NCBI RefSeq assembly: GCF_030412785.1
Contig: NZ_CP125295.1
Coordinates: 496,001-560,000 of the forward strand
Direction of reading: 5' to 3'
From: Paraburkholderia sabiae
Lineage (GTDB): Bacteria > Pseudomonadota > Gammaproteobacteria > Burkholderiales > Burkholderiaceae
DNA: 64,000 nt
In this document: positions 56,090 through 64,000 of the stretch, piece after piece
How positions within the stretch are numbered: position 1 is the stretch's first letter
Layout of the letters: each line of letters begins with the position of its first letter
Notes under the pieces: model-generated
Database searches by the model: none
Told to the model about the DNA's origin: nothing
Seen by the model: only the letters and a program-made list of their open reading frames with translations
Translations under genes and position numbers: made by a program

Positions 56090-57740
56090 TCCTGGCTTTG
56101 CGGTGAGGCTCCTGCGTGGCTTCGGCAGCTTGCGCGTTGGCCGTGCTGGCGAGCATCGCGGAAGGCCCCTGATAGACCCATTCGAGCAGCTCGTCATGCG
56201 CGGCGCGCGCGGCTTCCGCGTGCGGATCGTTGATCAGGCTGACGACCACATAGCTCTGTCCATCGGCGGAAGCGACATAGCCGGCGATCGCGCGCACGTC
56301 GCGCAGCGTGCCCGTCTTGATGTGCGCGTTGCCGTTCACGGGCTTCGACGTCAGCCGGTTGCGCATCGTGCCGTCCACGCCGACCACGGGCAGCGAATCG
56401 ACGAATACCTGCGCGACGGGGCTCGCGTTCGCGCTCTGCAGCAGATCGGCGAGCGCGAGCGCGGTGATGTGCTCTTCGCGCGACAGGCCCGAGCCGTTGT
56501 CGAGGCTCAGGTATTCCATCGGCATCGCGCTGCGATGCAGGAACGATTCGATCGCGTCCGCCGACTTCGCGGGCGTCGCGGGCGGCCGGTTCATGACGGC
56601 GCCGATCGTCAGGAACAGGTTGCGCGCCATCGTGTTGTTGCTGAACTTGTTGATGTCGTGAACGATGTCCGACAGCATCGGCCCCTGATGCGTCGCGACG
56701 AGTTTCGCATCGATCGGTACAGGCCCTTCGCGCGTCGTGCCGTTGAACGTGCCGCCCGTCTGCTGCCAAAGCGCGAGGAAACCGCCCGCGAAGAACGCGG
56801 TGTGATCGAGCACGGCCACGTTGACGGTGCGCTCGCCGCAGCGCAGCGGATAGTCGCCGATGAACGACGCGTTGACGACGCCGTTCGCCGCGGGCGTGAC
56901 GGCGGGCGTCACGAGTTCACCGCGGCATGGGCCGCGCGTCGCGCGCAGTTCGTTGTCGATCTGAAGTTGCGCGAGCGCGGGCAGCACGTCGATCTGCACC
57001 TTGCCGTCGTCGGACGGCGACATCGTGAACGACAGCGACTTGAACGCATAAAGCAGCGGATCGGGACCGACGTTGTACGGCGCGTTGGCGTCGTCGTCGA
57101 AGGCGGGCAGATCGCGCGTCGACGGATCGAAGAAGCGCTTGTCGAGCACGAGCGCACCGTCGATACCCGTGATGCCCGCCTTGTGAATCTTCTGCACGAG
57201 ATCGATCAGCTCTTCCGGCACGAGCTTCGGATCGCCGGTGCCCTGAATGTACAGATTGCCATGCAGCACGCCGCTGCCGTCCACATTGCCTTGCGCATAC
57301 GCCGTCGTTTTCCAGCGGTAGTCCGGGCCGAGCAGCGACAGACCGGAGTAGGTGGTGACGAGCTTCATCGTCGACGCGGGCATCATCGGCTTGCCGGCAT
57401 TCAGCGCGAGCACGGGCGTACGGTCGCCGACCTTCTCGACGACCACGCTGATCGACGACAGCGGCACGTGTGCGCGCTGCAGGCCGGCCATCACGGCAGG
57501 CGGCAGCACGGTGCTGACGTTGACGGCGGGTTGCTGCGCTTTCTTGCGCGCGTGGGCTGGCGTGGGTGCGGCAACGGCGAGCGCGGCGCATGCAAACAGC
57601 ACGGCGGCGGCGCGCGATGCTGCACAACGGTTTGCGGACAGCGAAGCCGCCGGCTCGGCATGAGCGGACGTCAGCGTCCTGAAGTGGCGCCCGAGCGAAC
57701 GGGCATACGACGAAGCAAGTGAAACGAAGGCGAGCGGCAT
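56061..57740 (-). CDS. dacB: D-Ala-D-Ala carboxypeptidase/endopeptidase, PBP4 (DacB)
   Basis: About 559 residues. Class C penicillin-binding protein motifs: S123-TMK126 (nucleophile and base), S367-NN369 and K475-TG477. Trims and cleaves peptidoglycan cross-links in the periplasm. The hydrophobic signal segment lies at about 44-59 (AAAVLFACAALAVAAPT), so the N-terminus before it is unusually long (about 43 residues, basic). No ribosome-binding site marks the start, and a shorter start would also fit. Divergent from the QseBC-like genes. Confidence 0.9.
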   Translation of the reverse strand: MPLAFVSLASSYARSLGRHFRTLTSAHAEPAASLSANRCAASRAAAVLFACAALAVAAPTPAHARKKAQQPAVNVSTVLPPAVMAGLQRAHVPLSSISVVVEKVGDRTPVLALNAGKPMMPASTMKLVTTYSGLSLLGPDYRWKTTAYAQGNVDGSGVLHGNLYIQGTGDPKLVPEELIDLVQKIHKAGITGIDGALVLDKRFFDPSTRDLPAFDDDANAPYNVGPDPLLYAFKSLSFTMSPSDDGKVQIDVLPALAQLQIDNELRATRGPCRGELVTPAVTPAANGVVNASFIGDYPLRCGERTVNVAVLDHTAFFAGGFLALWQQTGGTFNGTTREGPVPIDAKLVATHQGPMLSDIVHDINKFSNNTMARNLFLTIGAVMNRPPATPAKSADAIESFLHRSAMPMEYLSLDNGSGLSREEHITALALADLLQSANASPVAQVFVDSLPVVGVDGTMRNRLTSKPVNGNAHIKTGTLRDVRAIAGYVASADGQSYVVVSLINDPHAEAARAAHDELLEWVYQGPSAMLASTANAQAAEATQEPHRKARKNPQRRGAH

Positions 57741-58066
57741 GTACGGAAAAATCGTCGAAATAGCGGCGCGTGGCAGCCTGAATCGGTCTGCGCGGAAAGG
57801 CAAATGCAAGGGCCAGGCAAGGAGGTGAAAACCGGCCGCACCGTGCAAAAGCGCTCATTGTAGAGAGTTGCGATGACGTCGCGAAAAAAATGATGCCGTG
57901 TGTTTCGCGCGCGTCACGCATCGCACGACGTCATGTTTCGCCCGTATGCAGCGGGCATTGATAAAAGATGAAAAAAGTACGCGGGCGCTAGAATGCTGGC
58001 ATCGAAAACACACGGCCGGGACGTCAGTGCCGTCAATACCGGCCATGCCGGAACGGATGAATAGCG
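57741..58066. other. Divergent intergenic region dacB / response regulator
   Basis: 326 bp with no gene. Contains AAGGAGGTGA at 57819-57828 on the plus strand, a near-perfect Shine-Dalgarno sequence with no open frame after it, and TAGAAT at about 57991 as a possible -10 for the regulator gene. No TTTAAG-type box is present here. Confidence 0.5.
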
Positions 58067-58729
58067 ATGCGCATACTTCTCGTTGAAGACGACCGGATGA
58101 TCGCCGAGGGCGTGCGCAAGGCACTGCGCGGCGAAGGTTTCGCGGTCGACTGGGTGCAGGACGGCGAATCCGCACTGAACGCGGCACAAGGCCAGCCCTA
58201 CGATCTCGTGCTGCTCGATCTCGGCTTGCCGAAGCGCGACGGACTCGATGTGCTACGCACGTTGCGCACACGCGGCCATCAGTTGCCTGTGCTGATCGTG
58301 ACGGCGCGCGACGCCGTCGCGGATCGCGTGAAGGGACTCGACGCCGGCGCCGACGATTACCTCGTCAAGCCCTTCGATCTCGACGAACTCGGCGCGCGGA
58401 TGCGCGCGCTGATCCGCCGACAGTCGGGGCGCAGCGAGTCGACCATTCGTCACGGCAATCTCACGCTCGACCCCGCTTCGCATCAGGTGACGCTCGACGG
58501 CGCGCCCGTCGCGCTGTCCGCGCGCGAATTTGCGCTGCTCGCCGCGTTGCTCGCGCGGCCGGGCGCGGTGCTGTCGAAGAGTCAGCTCGAAGAAAAGATG
58601 TACGGCTGGGGCGAGGAGATCGGCAGCAATACCGTCGAGGTGTATATCCACGCGCTGCGCAAGAAGCTCGGCGCGGAATTGATCCGCAACGTGCGCGGTC
58701 TCGGTTACATGATCGCGAAGGAAGCCTGA
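58067..58729 (+). CDS. OmpR-family response regulator, QseB/PmrA-like
   Basis: 220 residues. Receiver with E7-D8-D9, D51 (VLLDLGLPKRDGL) and K in LVKPFDL; OmpR winged helix ends HALRKKLGAELIRNVRGLGY. Closest by eye to QseB/PmrA. It is 4 bp upstream of the kinase gene. A direct-repeat box of the QseB/PmrA type lies before degP, so degP is a candidate target. Confidence 0.93.
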   Translation: MRILLVEDDRMIAEGVRKALRGEGFAVDWVQDGESALNAAQGQPYDLVLLDLGLPKRDGLDVLRTLRTRGHQLPVLIVTARDAVADRVKGLDAGADDYLVKPFDLDELGARMRALIRRQSGRSESTIRHGNLTLDPASHQVTLDGAPVALSAREFALLAALLARPGAVLSKSQLEEKMYGWGEEIGSNTVEVYIHALRKKLGAELIRNVRGLGYMIAKEA

Positions 58730-58733
58730 CACG

Positions 58734-60035
58734 ATGCGTTCGATTCGCCGTCAACTGCTTTTCTGGCTGCTTGCCATCGTATTGCTCGGCGTCGGTATCG
58801 CGGGCTGGCTGATCTACCGCCAGGCGCTCGCCGAAGCCAACGAACTCTTCGATTACCAGTTGCAGGAAATCGCCGCCGCGCTGCCCGCCGAGCCGTTTTC
58901 GCAGGTGCTCAGCTCGCGCGATACGGGCGATGAAGGCATCGTGCTGCAGATCTGGAATCGCAACGGCGTGCTGATGTACTACTCGCATCCGCGCGCGCCG
59001 CTCGCGCCGCGCGCCGAACTCGGCTTTTCGACGGAGCGCACGGAGCGCGGCGACTGGCGCGTGTATGGCGCGATCGTCGGCGATAACGTTGTGCAGCTGG
59101 CGCAGCCGCTGTCGGTGCGCAACCGGCTCGCGGCGAACGTCGCGCTGCGCACGCTGTGGCCGCTGATCGTGCTGCTGCCGCTGCTCGGCGTGGCCGTGTG
59201 GGGCGTCGTCGGACGCGGGCTCGCGCCGTTGCGGCGCGTGACGGGTGCGCTCGACACGCGACATCCCGAAGCGCTCGATCCATTGCCCGACTCGCGACTG
59301 CCGCTCGAAGTGCAGCCGCTCGTCCGTGCGTTGAACGGCCTGCTCGAACGTCTTGCCGTCGCGCTCGATACGCAAAAGGCCTTTGTGGCCGACGCCGCTC
59401 ACGAACTGCGCACGCCGCTCGCTGCCGTGCAGATCCAGTCGCAGCTGGTGGCGCGCGCGCACGACGAAACCGAGCGCCGCGAAGCGCTGCACGATCTGCA
59501 GGCGGGCGTGACGCGCGCGACGCGTCTGGCCGAGCAGTTGCTCGCGCTCGCGCGCTCCGAACCGGACGGCCACGCGGCCACGGGCACCGTCGATCTCAAC
59601 GCGCTCGTGCACGAATGCGTGACCGCGTATCTGCCGCTTGCGCAGGAGCGCGGCGTCGATCTCGGCATCGAAGCAAGCGAACCCGCCACCATCGCGGGCG
59701 ACACGGAAGCGCTGCGCGTGATGCTCAACAACCTGATCGACAACGCCACCAAATACACGCCGAACGGCGGGCGCGTCGACGTCTGTCTGCGCGTCGAGAA
59801 CGGCAAGCCCGTCGTGCAGATCGGCGATAGCGGCCCCGGCATTCCGCCCGACGAACGCGGCCGCGTGTTCGACCGTTTTTACCGCGTCGGCGCGGGCGCG
59901 ACGCGCGCTCGCACGGACGTGTCGGGCAGCGGTCTCGGCCTTGCGATCGTGCGCCGCATTGCGCTTCAGCATCACGCGAGCGTCACGCTCGACGACTCTG
60001 CAACGGGCGGGCTGCTCGTCAGCGTGCGCTTCTGA
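58734..60035 (+). CDS. Sensor histidine kinase, QseC/PmrB-like
   Basis: 433 residues. TM1 (8-28), a periplasmic domain of about 105 residues without strong signature, TM2 (140-160), HisKA with H223 (FVADAAHELRTPLAAVQIQS), HATPase with N box LIDNATKYTP, G1 DSGPGIPP and G2 GSGLGLAIV. Forms a two-component system with the upstream regulator; the downstream degP gene suggests an envelope-stress or cell-wall signal. Confidence 0.92.
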   Translation: MRSIRRQLLFWLLAIVLLGVGIAGWLIYRQALAEANELFDYQLQEIAAALPAEPFSQVLSSRDTGDEGIVLQIWNRNGVLMYYSHPRAPLAPRAELGFSTERTERGDWRVYGAIVGDNVVQLAQPLSVRNRLAANVALRTLWPLIVLLPLLGVAVWGVVGRGLAPLRRVTGALDTRHPEALDPLPDSRLPLEVQPLVRALNGLLERLAVALDTQKAFVADAAHELRTPLAAVQIQSQLVARAHDETERREALHDLQAGVTRATRLAEQLLALARSEPDGHAATGTVDLNALVHECVTAYLPLAQERGVDLGIEASEPATIAGDTEALRVMLNNLIDNATKYTPNGGRVDVCLRVENGKPVVQIGDSGPGIPPDERGRVFDRFYRVGAGATRARTDVSGSGLGLAIVRRIALQHHASVTLDDSATGGLLVSVRF

Positions 60036-60073
60036 ATCGACCTTTCAGCCGGGCTTTCATCGCGGTTGCGTTG

Positions 60074-60090
60074 TTTAAGACTGATTTAAG
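60074..60090 (+). promoter_or_regulatory. QseB/PmrA-type direct-repeat box before degP
   Basis: TTTAAG-ACTGA-TTTAAG: two identical half-sites with an 11-bp period, the arrangement bound by PmrA/QseB-type regulators ((C/T)TTAAG-N5-(C/T)TTAAG). TACTCT 10 bp downstream could be the -10, which would place the box over the -35. Confidence 0.62.
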
Positions 60091-60148
60091 CGACGCCCCG
60101 TACTCTTTGTCCCATCGAAGAGTCAACTCTCCCAATCAGGAGTACACG

Positions 60149-61657
60149 ATGAAAGCAAACATGCTGACCCGTAGCGCCGTTGCAGCGGCCGTCGTCATCG
60201 CCTTGTCGGCGGGCTATGTGGCCGGCCATCGAAACGTGCCGGCGCCGCAGGTGATCTCCCCCGCAGTCGCCGCGATGATGCCCGCCGAAGCCGCAGCCAA
60301 AACGGGCATCCCCGATTTTTCGGGCCTTGTCGAAACCTACGGTCCCGCGGTCGTGAACATCAGCGCGAAGCATGTCGTCAAGCAGACGGCGATGCGCGGC
60401 GGCAATAACAGCGGCCAGCTTCCCATCGATCCGAGCGATCCGTTCTACCAGTTCTACCGTCACTTCTTCGGCCAGATGCCGGGCGGCCCGAACGGTGGTC
60501 CTGGCGGCGACGACGGCGGCGACCGTCCGAGCGCGAGCCTCGGCTCGGGCTTCATCATCAGCCAGGACGGCTACATCCTGACGAACGCGCACGTCGTCGA
60601 CGGCGCGAACGTCGTCACCGTCAAGCTCACCGACAAGCGCGAGTACAAGGCGAAAGTGGTCGGCGCGGACAAGCAGTCGGACGTCGCGGTGCTGAAGATC
60701 GACGCGAAGGATCTGCCCACCGTGAAGATCGGCGATCCGCGCGCGAGCAAGGTCGGTCAGTGGGTCGTCGCGATCGGCTCGCCTTACGGCTTCGACAACA
60801 CAGTGACGTCGGGCATCATCAGCGCGAAGTCGCGCTCGCTGCCGGACGAGAACTACACGCCGTTCATCCAGACGGACGTGCCCGTGAATCCGGGTAACTC
60901 GGGCGGCCCGCTGTTCAATCTGCAAGGCGAAGTGATCGGCATCAACTCGATGATCTATTCGCAGACGGGCGGCTTCCAGGGCCTTTCGTTCGCTATCCCG
61001 ATCAACGAGGCGATCAAGGTCAAGGACGATCTCGTGAAGACGGGCCACGTGAGCCGCGGCCGTCTCGGCGTCGCCGTGCAGGGCGTGAACCAGACGCTCG
61101 CGGATTCGTTCGGCATGAAGAAGCCGCAAGGCGCGCTCGTGAGCTCCGTCGATCCGGGCGGTCCCGCCGCGAAGGCCGGCTTGCAGCCCGGCGACGTGAT
61201 CCTGTCGGTGAACGGCGTCGATGTGGCGGACTCGTCGGCGCTGCCGTCGCAGATCGCGGGCATCAAGCCGGGCACGCAGGCCGACCTGCAGGTGTGGCGC
61301 GACAAGTCGACCAAGGATCTGAAAGTGACGATCGGCTCGCTGTCCGATACGAAAACGGCAGCGAACGACGAAGGCGGTCCCGCGCAGATGCAAGGGCGGC
61401 TCGGCGTTGCCGTGCGTCCGCTCACGCCGCAGGAGAAGAGCGGTGCGTCGGTGTCGCATGGTCTGCTGGTGCAGGATGCGAGCGGCGCGGCAGCGAGCGC
61501 GGGCATCCAGCCGGGCGACGTGATTCTGGCCGTCAACGGACGCTCGGTGTCGAACGTCGATCAGCTGAAGCAGGCGGTATCGGCGGCGGGCAACAGCATC
61601 GCGCTGCTGATCCAGCGCGATAACTCGCAGATCTTCGTGCCCGTCGATCTCGGCTGA
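60149..61657 (+). CDS. degP: Periplasmic serine protease DegP/MucD-like
   Basis: 502 residues. Signal segment (residues 8-26, AVAAAVVIALSAGYVAG). Catalytic triad H148 (LTNAHVVDG), D178 (SDVAVLKID), S251 (NPGNSGGPLFN), then two PDZ domains (about 300-390 and 405-500). The loop 80-130 is Gly/Pro/Asp-rich. Degrades and chaperones misfolded periplasmic proteins. The start has CAGGAG upstream. A strong terminator follows. Confidence 0.95.
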   Translation: MKANMLTRSAVAAAVVIALSAGYVAGHRNVPAPQVISPAVAAMMPAEAAAKTGIPDFSGLVETYGPAVVNISAKHVVKQTAMRGGNNSGQLPIDPSDPFYQFYRHFFGQMPGGPNGGPGGDDGGDRPSASLGSGFIISQDGYILTNAHVVDGANVVTVKLTDKREYKAKVVGADKQSDVAVLKIDAKDLPTVKIGDPRASKVGQWVVAIGSPYGFDNTVTSGIISAKSRSLPDENYTPFIQTDVPVNPGNSGGPLFNLQGEVIGINSMIYSQTGGFQGLSFAIPINEAIKVKDDLVKTGHVSRGRLGVAVQGVNQTLADSFGMKKPQGALVSSVDPGGPAAKAGLQPGDVILSVNGVDVADSSALPSQIAGIKPGTQADLQVWRDKSTKDLKVTIGSLSDTKTAANDEGGPAQMQGRLGVAVRPLTPQEKSGASVSHGLLVQDASGAAASAGIQPGDVILAVNGRSVSNVDQLKQAVSAAGNSIALLIQRDNSQIFVPVDLG

Positions 61658-61740
61658 TTTCCGGTTGAGAGCGGCAATGCGGCAGCACCGGCGGCGTCTT
61701 GAGATGCCGCCCGGTAAAAGCTGCCGGATATGAAAAAAAG

Positions 61741-61778
61741 TGGCGGTTCGCGGCTTGTTTGCGCGAACCGCCATTTTT
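61741..61778 (+). terminator. Rho-independent terminator of degP
   Basis: A perfect 12-bp stem (TGGCGGTTCGCG / CGCGAACCGCCA) with a 9-nt loop, then TTTTT. Confidence 0.92.
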
Positions 61779-61901
61779 CGTACGGGCCCGATTTACGGGG
61801 CCGGGCCGGGCGGCGCGGCGATATGGCCGCCATAGGCATACAGATTGCGTGCGGACAGTCGTCAGAACTGTTTGGGTTCGCCCCGAAAAAGGAGCCACGC
61901 A

Positions 61902-62399
61902 ATGATCCATCGTCGTTTCGTCGCCCGCGCCGCCACGGCTGCGGCTGCGACCGTTCTCATGCTCGGCCTGACGGGCGGCGCGTACGCGCAGCAAGCCAGC
62001 GAAACCACGGGCGGCACCACCACCGACAACACCAGCGCGGGCAACGTCAACGGCGGCGGCCTGCCGCAAGTGCAGCAGCAGGGCGACGTGTCGTTCACGT
62101 CGGGCGGCGTCGGCCTCGATGAATCGAAGGCGCTGCTCGCCGCGCAAAGCCAGTGGCCGTTGTCGCTGCGCTTCACAGGCCCCGGCTCCGACTACCTTTC
62201 CGATGTGAAGGTCAAGATCGTCGATGCCCACGGCGGCAGCGTGCTCGATACCACGTCGCGCGGACCCTACATGCTCGTGAAGTTGCGCCCTGGCCGCTAC
62301 ACCGTGCACGCCGCCTATAAGGAAAGCGACCAGACGAAGCCCGTCACCATTCCCGCGAAGGGCACGGCGAAGGCGGCGTTCTACTGGGGCACGCAGTAA
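61902..62399 (+). CDS. Secreted protein with carboxypeptidase-regulatory-like domain
   Basis: 165 residues. Signal peptide (ending GGAYAQ) then a Gly/Thr/Asn-rich low-complexity stretch and a small beta-sandwich (LSLRFTGPGSDYLSDVKVKI, RGPYMLVKLRPGRYTVHAAY) resembling transthyretin-like carboxypeptidase-regulatory domains. AAGGAGCC precedes the start. Periplasmic; function unknown. Confidence 0.75.
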   Translation: MIHRRFVARAATAAAATVLMLGLTGGAYAQQASETTGGTTTDNTSAGNVNGGGLPQVQQQGDVSFTSGGVGLDESKALLAAQSQWPLSLRFTGPGSDYLSDVKVKIVDAHGGSVLDTTSRGPYMLVKLRPGRYTVHAAYKESDQTKPVTIPAKGTAKAAFYWGTQ

Positions 62400-62424
62400 T
62401 CCGGCGCGTCGCAATCGGCCAGTG

Positions 62425-62460
62425 GTCGGCAGATAAGAGTCGGCAGATAAGAGTCGGCAG
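62425..62460. repeat. Tandem repeat, 14-bp unit x 2.6
   Basis: GTCGGCAGATAAGA is repeated exactly twice, then GTCGGCAG. It lies 25 bp after the stop of the secreted-protein gene. Its copy number may vary by slippage. Confidence 0.8.
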
Positions 62461-62620
62461 GCAACGCGGGCGGAAGCCGGCGACGAACATGCGTCCGTCC
62501 GCCGGCGTACGGCTCGCCTCTCAGGGAGAACGGCCACGGCGCGCCGCCTGCGCTGCGGCAATCGGTAGAGACCCGATGTCCAACGAAGGATGCGCAAGCG
62601 CGACGTGTTTGGTCAATAAT

Positions 62621-62647
62621 GAAGCCACGGACACGCTCCGTGGCTTC
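62621..62647 (+). terminator. Strong hairpin, possible terminator or sRNA end
   Basis: A perfect 11-bp stem (GAAGCCACGGA / TCCGTGGCTTC) with loop CACGC, followed by CGCTTTC. It lies 222 bp after the secreted-protein gene, far for its terminator; it may end a small RNA. Confidence 0.35.
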
Positions 62648-62796
62648 CGCTTTCAGGCAGCCGACGCCGGGTGACCGAGGGAGACGCGCATCGCAGAATC
62701 ATAACGACGCGGCGCGTGCCACGAATGCCGGGCTGACGGACCAGCCGGGCGGTCGATCGAAGCGTGCACGCACGTGCCAGCAGCGGAGCGGACGAC

Positions 62797-63252
62797 ATGA
62801 ACGATGCCCCATCCGGCGCAAGCGCCGAAGACGCGGACAGCGGCAATGCCAGACACGGCGGCGATGCGTCGGGCCGTGCGCCAGCGCACAGCGGCAGCGA
62901 AGAAGCGGACCATACGATTACCATTACGGCCAACCAGCATCGGGTGCGCGTGATCCATCAGGGCGTGACGTTCGCGGATACGCATACGGGACTCACCCTG
63001 AGCGAAACCGGTTGTTCCGACGTGTTTTACTTTCCCCGCGCCGACGTGAACATGGCGCGGCTCATCCGGTCGGCTCATACGACGCAGTGCCCGTTCAAGG
63101 GCGAAGCATCGTACTTCCACCTGCACACGGAAGACGAGACGATCGAAAACGCAGTCTGGAGCTACGAAAACCCTTTGGAGCGAGTGAAGCAGATAGCTGG
63201 GTATGTTGCGTTTTGCGCATCGCGTGTCGACCGCATCGATCAGACGTCCTGA
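62797..63252 (+). CDS. DUF427-domain protein
   Basis: 151 residues. The first 40 residues are Ala/Gly/Ser/Asp-rich; the rest matches DUF427 (VRVIHQGVTFADTHTGLTLS, YFPRADVNMARLIRSAH, TQCPFKGEASYFHLHTEDE, AVWSYENPLERVKQIAGYVA-FCASRVD). The family is small, cytosolic and uncharacterised, with conserved Tyr, Pro, Cys and His residues. GGAG lies before the ATG. Confidence 0.88.
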   Translation: MNDAPSGASAEDADSGNARHGGDASGRAPAHSGSEEADHTITITANQHRVRVIHQGVTFADTHTGLTLSETGCSDVFYFPRADVNMARLIRSAHTTQCPFKGEASYFHLHTEDETIENAVWSYENPLERVKQIAGYVAFCASRVDRIDQTS

Positions 63253-63285
63253 TCCCGCTGTCGCGCGTTCTTCGGGGAGGCTGTC

Positions 63286-64000
63286 ATGGAATTGAACGAC
63301 GCATTGAGAGTGCCGCTCGCGCCGTCCGAAGTCTGGGACGCGCTGCAGGATCTCGCGCTGCTGCGCGCGAGTCTCGACAATTGCGAATCGTTGCGACGAC
63401 TCCAGGGCGGCGAATATCTGCTGACGATGACGGTCCCGCTCGGACCGTTGCGCGCGCACTATCACATTCGCGCACACGTCGCGAGCGAGGACGGCGCGCA
63501 TAGCGCGAAGCCGCATCGCACGTTGAACTTCAAGGCGCGCGCCGAAGGCGTCGGCTCGCTGCGCGGGCAAATCGACGTGTCATTGCGCACCGACGATCAT
63601 CTCCATCTGCCGGGCCGCGGTCCGAGTACGCGCATCGACTACTCGGTGTGGGCGACTTCGACGGGGCCGCTCGCGCAACTGCCTGCGCGCCAGATCGAAA
63701 ACGCGCTGCACGAACTGGCCGACGACTTCTTCACCGAATTCTGCGCTGTCGTGCAGGCCAAGCACGGCAAAGGTCCGAATCGCGCGACGGGCACGCAGGG
63801 GCGGCGTCAGCACGTGTTCCTTCGGCCGATCAGCCTGAGCGGCGTGGCGCGTCGCGCGCGGCTGCACGATCAGCAGCAGGGCGGCACGCTGACGGGCCGC
63901 GCCGCGCATTCGCTGCTGCACGGCCTGCATCACGAGCATGATCCGCACGTGCTGCCGAACTGGGCGTGGGCGGTGATGATCTTCTTCGTCGCGTTGCTGC
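63286..64000 (+). CDS. CoxG-like SRPBCC protein, C-terminus beyond the window
   Basis: Open to the window edge (238 codons shown). The first 150 residues match the CoxG/SRPBCC ligand-binding fold (MELNDALRVPLAPSEVWDAL, LRASLDNCESLRRLQGGEYL, TSTGPLAQLPARQIENALHE). A linker follows, and a hydrophobic helix begins at WAWAVMIFFVALL near the edge, so a C-terminal membrane anchor is likely. CoxG anchors carbon monoxide dehydrogenase to the membrane; no CO dehydrogenase genes are in view. GGGGAGG precedes the start. Confidence 0.85.
   Translation, partial: MELNDALRVPLAPSEVWDALQDLALLRASLDNCESLRRLQGGEYLLTMTVPLGPLRAHYHIRAHVASEDGAHSAKPHRTLNFKARAEGVGSLRGQIDVSLRTDDHLHLPGRGPSTRIDYSVWATSTGPLAQLPARQIENALHELADDFFTEFCAVVQAKHGKGPNRATGTQGRRQHVFLRPISLSGVARRARLHDQQQGGTLTGRAAHSLLHGLHHEHDPHVLPNWAWAVMIFFVALL

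Larger units (their letters stand above)
62400..62796. other. Intergenic region with a 14-bp tandem repeat
   Basis: 397 bp without a supportable gene. Holds a 2.6-copy tandem repeat of GTCGGCAGATAAGA (62425-62460) and the hairpin listed separately. A short frame from 62577 spans the hairpin but lacks a ribosome-binding site. Confidence 0.5.

Noticed and set aside
62489..62674. 61-residue frame in the intergenic region
   Set aside because: No ribosome-binding site, no family resemblance, and it crosses the strong hairpin at 62621-62647.

Overview
The window reads as a stretch of primary chromosome from a Burkholderiaceae betaproteobacterium, most likely Paraburkholderia or a close relative. 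The evidence is high GC with strong G/C third-position bias, protein sequences typical of Burkholderia sensu lato, and a housekeeping layout (response regulator - histidine kinase - recA - recX - DUF2889 - sucCD - TerC-like - pilin - PglL, then ilvE, pgk, pyk, fbaA, purCEK) that I remember from that group. The genus is an inference. I see no phage, insertion sequence, integrase or CRISPR array.

Layout. 1-3.4 kb: an MFS exporter, an XRE-cupin regulator whose ribosome-binding site lies in a two-tier hairpin, and ribB behind an FMN riboswitch. 3.4-4.0 kb: a large inverted pair of about 275-bp repeats filling the space between two convergent genes. 4.0-10.4 kb: glycerol catabolism (glpD, glpK, glpR) with a HAD phosphatase, a small lipoprotein and a 65-residue protein; GlpR-like operators precede glpD and glpR. 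10.5-14.4 kb: a diiron ferritin-like protein paired with a split-barrel protein, an RhlE-type helicase and a hemolysin III protein. 14.6-18.5 kb: two multiheme cytochrome c genes divergent from copCD. 18.6-22.9 kb: galactonate dehydratase with its divergent GntR regulator, then an EmrB-type exporter with its divergent MarR regulator; each divergent pair has a palindromic operator candidate. 23.0-27.4 kb: tRNA-Met, an MHS transporter with a large periplasmic insert, and a TctDE-like two-component system.

27.5-36.3 kb: recA with a LexA box, recX with a long disordered N-terminus, a DUF2889 protein, sucCD, a TerC-family membrane protein, and a type IV pilin next to a PglL-type O-oligosaccharyltransferase. 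36.3-43.6 kb: moaC, BepA-like periplasmic protease, a conserved hypothetical overlapping a YheT-type hydrolase, an NTF2-like protein, heptosyltransferase waaF, a CHCC zinc-finger protein and ilvE. 43.8-53.5 kb: azlCD (branched-chain amino acid export, divergent from ilvE), pgk, pyk, fbaA, purC, purE, purK and a Sua5-type tRNA modification enzyme. 53.6-64 kb: an SGNH lipoprotein, a sterol-desaturase-type hydroxylase, dacB, a QseBC-like two-component system followed by degP with a QseB/PmrA-type box, and small secreted or cytosolic proteins. A CoxG-like membrane-anchored protein runs off the right edge.

The genes are mostly core metabolism and envelope maintenance. The most interesting material is non-coding or regulatory: the paired 3'-end repeats at 3.4-4.0 kb, the 82-nt stem-loop between pyk and fbaA, the hairpin over the XRE-cupin start, several perfect palindromes, and the pilin/ligase pair with an unusually long pilin leader.
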